Shown: piece after piece, positions 58,041 through 64,000 of the stretch
How the letters are laid out: the number at the start of each line of letters is the position of its first letter
How positions within the stretch are numbered: position 1 is the stretch's first letter
Assembly: GCA_021018995.1 (NCBI GenBank)
Contig: CM037587.1
Coordinates: forward strand, 69,521,604 to 69,585,603
DNA: 64,000 nt
Direction: 5' to 3'
Origin: Chloranthus sessilifolius
Lineage: Eukaryota > Streptophyta > Magnoliopsida > Chloranthales > Chloranthaceae
Position numbers and translations under genes: made by a program
The notes under the pieces: model-generated
The model's input: the letters and a program-made list of their open reading frames with translations, nothing else
Database searches by the model: none
What the model was told of the DNA's origin: nothing

Positions 58041-58045
58041 GTTAA
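58041..58045. other. Target-site duplication GTTAA, right of D
   Basis: Exact copy of 44447-44451, showing D inserted as an intact unit into G. Confidence 0.92.
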
Positions 58046-58560
58046 TATTTAGTTCACCGAGATAAATCAGTCAATTGATTTTCTTTGAAATTCAATCGAT
58101 TGACTAAGTAGAGAATTGATTCAATAATTTGTTCTCTCGGATTCAACTCAATCAACTGATCTATCTCAACCGATCTATTGAATCTAAACTATGTTCATTT
58201 TAGTTTGTAAAAAAAAATAATAATAATAAAATTTTTGATCTACTTGGGCAGTAGATATTGTCTGTTCTCAATTGATTGATTTGTCAATTTCAATTGATCG
58301 ACTAAGAAGCTGAAACTTGTATGAAAGCTGCTTTCTGATCTATTTCAATTGAGCAATTCTCATAAATCAATCGATTGATTCTGAACTATAGTAGTATTTG
58401 AGTCCATTTTGATTTTATAATCCTTTTCTCAGGATGTCAGTGTATGAGCTTTACCCGATCTCATCACTCAATTCTACAACCTTTGGATCAAGAGATTGAA
58501 AGAGCCTGTAAAACAAACTGAAGAAACCTCCAAATTTAGCACAATAACTGCGAAGTTATG
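58046..58560 (+). other. G leader, right part, with palindromic motifs
   Basis: Noncoding leader continuing from 44451. It contains at least six variants of CAATTGATTG, AATCGATTGA and AATTGATCGAC (58065-58385), the same motif family as the G LTR array. Gag coding becomes recognisable near 58460 with stops. Confidence 0.6.
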
Positions 58561-60301
58561 GCTGATCAAAGACAAGGAGGAGTAGAAAGGAATGTGAATA
58601 ACAACAATAATGGAAACCATAATGAGCCACCAGTTGGTCTGAGGACATTGGAGCAATAGAATCATCCAGTCCTTATGAGGATCATGATAGTATCACTCAT
58701 GCTCCCATTCCTATGAAACATTTCGAATTCAAAATAGCAATAATTCAAATGTTACCGATTTTCAACAGATTAAGCAATGAAAATCCGTATGCTCATCTAA
58801 CCAATTTCATCGGGGTTTGCAAGATGTTCAAAGTACACAATGTGAATGATGAGATAGCAAAATTGAGATTTTTCCCTTTCTCTTTGAGAGATAAGGAAAA
58901 ATCTTGGTTCCTTTCACTAGAAACAAGATCCATTAGGAATTGAAATGAGCTACAAAGAGTCTTTCTCAAGAAATACTTTCCCATCAGTAAAACCATTGAT
59001 TTGAGGCAGAAAATTTTGACGTTCGCTCAGCAACCTGCTGAGACATTTCACTAGAGCTGGAAACGATTGAAAGAATTACTTAGAAGTTGCCCACATCACC
59101 AAATCCCAAGATGGCAACAAGTTCAAAGTTTTTACAATGGACTAATTCCAGAGGAAAGACGCATGGTCGATGCATCGTGTGGAGGATCATACGTTGTTAA
59201 GGATGAAGGATAAATTTGGGCTCTTTTTAAGAGACTAAGCCAGAATTCAATGCAAAGCGAGACATTGATTCACACTAATCTTGATGTGTCAGTAAAAACT
59301 CATGTGCTGACAAAAGGAGGTTTGTTTGAAGTCACCAATAATACCTCTAATCTATCAACCAAAGTTGATGTGTTTTTAAGATAGATGAATATGTTGTTAG
59401 TAGCAACCCGATAAGCCCAAAGTCCCATTGCTCCTACTGTCTATTCAATTTGTGAACATCAGGGCCACATAGTTAATGAGTGTCCAACCACTCAAGTAAT
59501 ATTTCCTGAAGACCTTAATCCTCAGGAGCAAATCAATGTGTGCCAATCATACCAATGACAGGATAGGAATCCTTATTTTGATGACTACAATCCGGAAGGG
59601 AGAAACCATCCTAACTTAGGATGGGGAGGATCAAACTAGGCTGGATATGCAAACCAACAATTCAGATCAAATATACCAAGTGGATAACAAGGTTTTCATC
59701 CATAAAAGAATTCAAACTTTCAACAAAATCTGACTTATCATCTGAAGGCTATGATCATTTTGAGAAGTGGGCGAATCATCGATAATCATGTCCAAATTTC
59801 GGCTGAATCAGAAGAGGTGGAAGAGGAAGAAAACGAAGAGAAAGAACTAGAGAAGGAAAAGGAGGAGTCTCCCGAAATTTTTCAAAAAGGACCTGAAGTG
59901 GACCCAGCTGTAGAAAATAATCCCCATACGCCAAAGGCACCACACCTTGAGAGCCTCCCTCCTCCGTCAAGATCGGGGAAGGGTCCATAAAAAATGGATG
60001 ATGTTTTAGAAACGTTTAAGCAACTGGAGATTAATCTTTTGTTGCTTGATGCGATCAACCAAGTTCCTGCATATGCCAAATTCCTCATGGACTTGTGCAC
60101 TCATAAAAGAAAAGCGCGTACCCATGTATCCAAGAAGGTGTTCCTGATTGATCAAGCCAGTTCAATCTTAAAATTAGATGCGCCACCAAAGCTTAAGGAC
60201 CCTAGAGTCTCGACTGTCTCATGTGTTATTGGTGGGCAAACGATTGGCAAAGCACTCTGGAATTTGGGAGCAAGTGTAAACTTGATCCCATACTTGGTGT
60301 A
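58561..60301 (+). pseudogene. gag: G gag and protease, first copy
   Basis: The frame gives MADQRQGGVERNVNNNNNG, FEFKIAIIQMLPIFNRLSNE, LRFFPFSLRDKEKSWFLSLE, KILTFAQQPAETF and RWQQVQSFYNGLIPEERRMV, a capsid like that of D and C but more distant. A degraded zinc knuckle (CEHQGHIVNECP), an acidic linker, DDVLETFKQLEINLLLLDAI, and a protease start IGKALWNLGASVNLIPYLV follow, with Trp-Asn where Leu-Asp is expected. At 60301 the frame jumps back to the end of capsid because of a tandem duplication. Confidence 0.8.
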
Positions 60302-61419
60302 GGATCATACGTTGTTAAGGATGAAGGAGAAATTTGGGCTCTTTTTAAGAGACTAAGCCAGAATTCAATGCAAAGCGAGACATTGAGTCGCGTTAATCTT
60401 GATGTGTCAGCAAAAACTCATGTGCGGACAAAAGGAGGTCTCTTTGAAGTCAACAATAATACCTCTGATCTGTCAACCAAAGTTGATGTGTTGTCATGAT
60501 AGATGAATATGTTGTTAGTAGCAACTCGACAAGCCCAAAGTCCCATCGCTCCTACTGTCTGTTCAATTTCTGAACATCAGGGCCACATGGCTAATGAGTG
60601 CCCAACCACTCCAATAATATTTAATGAAGACCCTAATCCCAAAGAGCAAGTCAATGTGACCCTGTCATACCAATGATAGGATAGGAATCCTTATTCTGAT
60701 AACTACAATCCGGAATGGAGAAACCATCCTAACTTAGGATGGGGAGGATCGAACTAGGCTGGATATGCAAACCAGCAATTCAGATCAAATATACCAAGTG
60801 GATCACATGGTTTTCGTCCATAGGAGAATTCAAACTTCCAGCAGAATGCGACTTATCATCATCTGAAGGCTATGATCGTTTTGAGAATTGGGCGAATCAT
60901 CGATAATCATGTCAAAATTCTGGCTGAATCAGAAGAGGTGGAAGAGGAAGAAGACGAAGGGAAAGAACCAGAGAAGGAAAAGGAACAGGAGTCTCCCAAA
61001 ATTTTCCAAAATGGATCAGAAGCGAACCCAACTGTTGAAATTAATCCCCATACGGCGAAGGCACCATACCCTTAGTGCCTCACTCCTCCGTCGAGATTGG
61101 GCAAGGGTCCATAAAAAATGGATGATGTTTTAGAAACGCTTAAGCAAGTGAAGAGTAATCTTTTGTTGCTTGATGCGATCAACCAAGTTCCTGCATATGC
61201 CAAATTCCTCATGCACTTGAGCACTCGTAAAAGAGAAGCACGTACCCATGTATCCAAGAAGGTGTTCCTAATTGATCAAGTATGTTCCATCTTAAAATTG
61301 GATGCGCCACCTAAGCTTAAGGACCCTGGAGTCTCGACTGTCTCATGTGCTATTGGTGGGCAAATGATTGGCAAAGCATTTTTAGATTTGGGAGCAAGTG
61401 CAAACTTGATCCCATATTC
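59184..61419 (+). repeat. 1118-bp tandem duplication of gag end to protease in G
   Basis: 59184-60301 and 60302-61419 are two direct copies starting GGATCATACGTTGTTAAGG and ending around the protease active site (TTGATCCCATA). They differ at roughly a dozen positions in the first 200 bp compared by eye, with matched indels elsewhere. The order in G is therefore capsid, knuckle-linker-protease, knuckle-linker-protease. Confidence 0.92.
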
Positions 61420-61473
61420 AGTGTACGAAAAACTAGGGCTTGGTGAATTGCAACCAATTGCACTGACACTCCA
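60302..61473 (+). pseudogene. pol: G gag end and protease, second copy
   Basis: The frame repeats DEGEIWALFKRLSQNSMQSE, the degraded knuckle (SEHQGHMANECP), the acidic linker and DDVLETLKQVKSNLLLLDAI, then protease IGKAFLDLGASANLIPYSVY with an intact DLGAS, and EKLGLGELQPIALTL, where it is cut by H at 61474. The second copy, not the first, has the expected protease residues. Stops occur near 60500, 60675, 60755 and 61075. Confidence 0.8.
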
Positions 61474-61750
61474 TGTAATATCCCAAAAAATTTTAGAATG
61501 TTGAATCGTTAACCTTTGTGAGAATGCAACCTATTAACTGATTTGACCCAAGTCAAACATTTGACCTATGTAACGTGGTCTCGAAACCCCACGGGTTGTG
61601 ATTGCAGTACATGCTGAACACACTGAATCCCAAATCATACCCTATATAGAGTGTATATGTGTTTGTACATGTTGCACACAAACTTGAACCTAATGCTTGA
61701 ACTTGGGCCCTACCCCGAATGTTAACTCAAATTGAGAGTGGAATCGAGCA

Positions 61751-62280
61751 CAATAACCTAACCTGTCACGTGGCACCCAAACTAAGATAGGTTATATGTA
61801 TAGATGTAACATCGCAAAAGGTTTAGGTTGTAGGTAGATAGAACATTAATCGACCTTAGATGAAGAACCGTGCACCAACCCACAGTGTGCATGCTCAACA
61901 CCAACAAGTTGACCTAAGTTGAGTGGATAAGGTTTGAGAACTAAATATCAAAAGGTATGATATTTATTTTTCCTTGTTTTGCTTATAGGAAGGGTGTTAC
62001 CGCTTAACCCGAACACAATAACCTAACTTGTCACGTGGCATCCAAACTGAGATAGGTTATATCTATAGATGTAACATCGTGAAAGGTTTGTGCTACAGGT
62101 ACATAGATTATTAATCGACCTTAGATGAGGAACCGTGCACCAACCCACAGTGGGCATGCTCAACACCAACGAGTAGACCTGAGTTGAGTGGATATAGTTT
62201 GAGAACTAAATATCAAAAGGTTTGATATTTAGTTTGCCTTGTTTTGCTTATAGGAAGGGTGTTACCACTTAACACCGTTA
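61751..62280 (+). repeat. ~265-bp tandem repeat in H
   Basis: Two close copies start CAATAACCTAAC at 61751 and 62016. Shared text includes TCACGTGGCA, GATAGGTTATAT, GTGCACCAACCCACAGTG, AACTAAATATCAAAAGGT and GGAAGGGTGTTACC. Degenerate pieces of a further copy appear near 62560-62640 (CCTTAAATGAAGACCCGTTC) and 62940-63010 (GGTGTTGCCGCTTAACAC). Confidence 0.85.
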
Positions 62281-63529
62281 CCAAGACAAAATATAAATGG
62301 TGTATAGCTTCTCACGTAAGCTGTGATGGGCTCTGTACCATGCGATCGAAATCACAAACTAACCATCTGATGGTAAGGTGATGGTCTCAAGATCCGATGT
62401 ATGAAAGATGGGAATGAAACTAAATCACCACCATGTGATTCGAGGCGGTATGTGCAACTTGGGTTTTCCACCAGTAATTTGGTTGGCGGAAATAATGGTG
62501 ACGCCTTAAGCTTTAGGAATATAATACGTGTGGAGAAGTGAGTTTAGGCTCTTACTTGATCTTATTTTGGCCTTAAATGAAGACCCGTTCACCAACTTGC
62601 GGTGTACTGGCTTAACACCTAATTGGACCCCAAAACTTGTGTTTAGAATTTGAGCCATTTCACAAAGGCCATGTGTGCAAGCCTGGTCTGACACACTGTG
62701 CACGTGTGCAACCTAGAGACAAAATTTTAAATGGAACATTTGTAAGGTATTATAAGGATTAAGGCTAATTGGACCAATTGATTAGGGTCGACTAATTAGG
62801 CTGATTAGTTGGACCAACTAATTAGGTCAACTATTTGGGCCAACTTTTAGCCTCAACTAGAACCCTTGATGAGGTGGCAAATAGCCAAATTGTGTGTACT
62901 AGAGTCACACTGGAGCCAAAATTCTTTGAAGTAGAAAAGACTAACATTCTTGTGGTGTTGCCGCTTAACACTGGAACCGAGCCATAATAAAATGGCAAAA
63001 GCTTTTCATGCAAGCTTATTGCTTGCAAAGTTTTGAGAGAAAAATGAGAGAAAAAGAGCCCTTTCTTCTGCTTCAAACCCTCTCGTGGGATTTGATTTCG
63101 AGGTCGCTCTGCAACCTCCGCATCCTTCGTGAAGGATTCAATATCAACATCGCACGAACTCCTTCTTTCATTAATTTCTGACTGCGGAGAAGCTTTGAAC
63201 TCCAGTAGCGATTAAATTTAAGGAAATGAGAGTGTGGGTTTAAGCAGGTGCAAACCGATCATTACGAACGCGTCATGCGCAGGTTAAGGAAGTCAAGGTT
63301 TATATATGTTGGAGAAGAACTACATCCTGAACTTTGTTGACGCGGATCATTGCGGTAACCCGCAAATTTAATCTGAAACCCTCTTTGGCTAAGATCATCT
63401 CGCGCCGCATCATCAACCTTGAAAGGTGAGCTCGTTAATGCTTAAATATTATATGAATTATACCAGGAAAAAATCGGGTTCAGTTTGAAAAAAAATTAGA
63501 CCAAGAACAAGCCCGAAGACTGTAAAATC

Positions 63530-63810
63530 TATAGAAATCGAATGTTCAAATCTGAAATCAAATGATCGATTTGATATCGATCGATCGATTTTGGCACAGT
63601 TTGACAAGTGAAATTTCTGAGGAAATTGAACGTTCGAATTGGAAATTGAGCATTCGAATTTGAATATCGAACAATCGATTTTTTTTACAGTACTGATATG
63701 CAAATTTTTCTGAAGAAATCAAACATTCGAATTGGAAATCGAACGCTCTATTTGGAAAATCAAACGTTGGAATTTTGTGCCTTGGAAAAATTGACCGTTC
63801 GATTTTGGTC
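63530..63810 (+). repeat. TTCGAACGTTCGAAT-type palindromic array in H
   Basis: At least eight variants of AATCGAACGTTCGAAT, GAAATCGAAC, ATCGATCGATCGATTTTG and CATTCGAATTGG occur within 280 bp. ORFs read through this region are products of the repeat. No TATA box is visible downstream before the window ends. Confidence 0.7.
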
Positions 63811-64000
63811 TGATGTGCAGACACAACTTCAGTATTTTAGCCATAACTTTCTGCTCCGAACTCCGATTGGTGCAATTTTTGCAGCGTTGGAAAGAGGACA
63901 ACAATTGATATAAATTTCAATAATTAACAAATTTATGAATTCAATGCTTTTGTTGTAATATTTTAGTGGGAAGTTGGGCTAAGTTTGAAGTTAACACGAA

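Larger units (their letters stand above)
61474..64000 (+). mobile_element. Element H: LTR-like insertion in G protease, to window end
   Basis: The G protease frame stops abruptly and TGTAATATCCCAAAAAATT begins, a start typical of plant gypsy LTRs. The preceding CTCCA could be a target duplication. No ORF with a known domain occurs up to 64000. The stretch contains tandem repeats of about 265 bp, a probable transcribed part (63030-63420) and a palindromic array near its end. Whether it is one long LTR cannot be settled because the right end is missing. Confidence 0.5.

Noticed and set aside
61751..62280. CRISPR-like direct repeats
   Set aside because: The units are 265 bp, contiguous and in plant LTR-like DNA; this is a tandem subrepeat.
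1..64000. tRNA or rRNA genes, organelle insertions or an intact host gene
   Set aside because: I found no cloverleaf-like segment, rRNA core words or organelle genes, and the only multi-exon gene is the decayed PMD gene within E.

Overview
This is plant nuclear DNA from the repeat-dense (heterochromatin-like) part of a flowering-plant genome; no species can be named. I see no intact host gene. Almost everything belongs to nested Ty3/gypsy LTR retrotransposons. The evidence is Athila-type gag-pol with tRNA-Asp-type primer sites, a Tat-type pol with a second RNase H, 5-bp target-site duplications, and plant-style introns in one captured gene. Coding regions are decayed by in-frame stops and frameshifts. 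Element names A to H are mine.

Layout. A (1-3385, +) is the 3' end of an Athila-type element and appears inserted into B. B (3386-11750, +) keeps no pol but carries a decayed ORF of about 1100 codons at the position downstream of pol, then a 1.9-kb 3' region and its 3' LTR. 11751-12650 looks like part of a Tat-type LTR (F). 12785-13255 and 21430-21925 form an inverted repeat pair. Between them, on +, lies a ten-exon plant-mobile-domain (PMD) gene with its own promoter (16690-21399). E (minus, about 13302-42982) is a Tat-type element: integrase, second RNase H, RNase H, RT, linker, G-patch-like segment, protease. It is split by C (25438-37841, minus, complete Athila-type, TSD GTGCC) and by a likely solo LTR (40144-41630), and is cut on the right by G. 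G (from 42983, +) is split by D (44452-58040, +, complete Athila-type, TSD GTTAA). G resumes with a gag-protease region that is tandemly duplicated, until H (61474 to window end), which looks like the LTR of another element.

Shared design. A, B, C and D have very different U3 sequences but share a conserved noncoding region of about 1.6 kb before the 3' LTR, a small inverted repeat just inside the LTR start, and several copies of an RNA-hairpin-like motif in the transcribed LTR (clear in B, C and D). B, C and D carry a second polypurine-tract-like copy far upstream of the true one; in C and D it is an exact 15-nt copy. C and D also share a small ORF (about 80 codons in D) after pol, with a TATA-like box 67-73 bp upstream. 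Most striking, nearly every recognisable promoter in the window, LTR or internal, has the same architecture: a TATA box preceded by an array of a short palindrome-like motif that differs from element to element. Nesting order: D is younger than G, C and G are younger than E, and A is younger than B. LTR comparison by eye over about 125-130 bp gives 3 differences for D and about 10 for C, so D is probably also younger than C.
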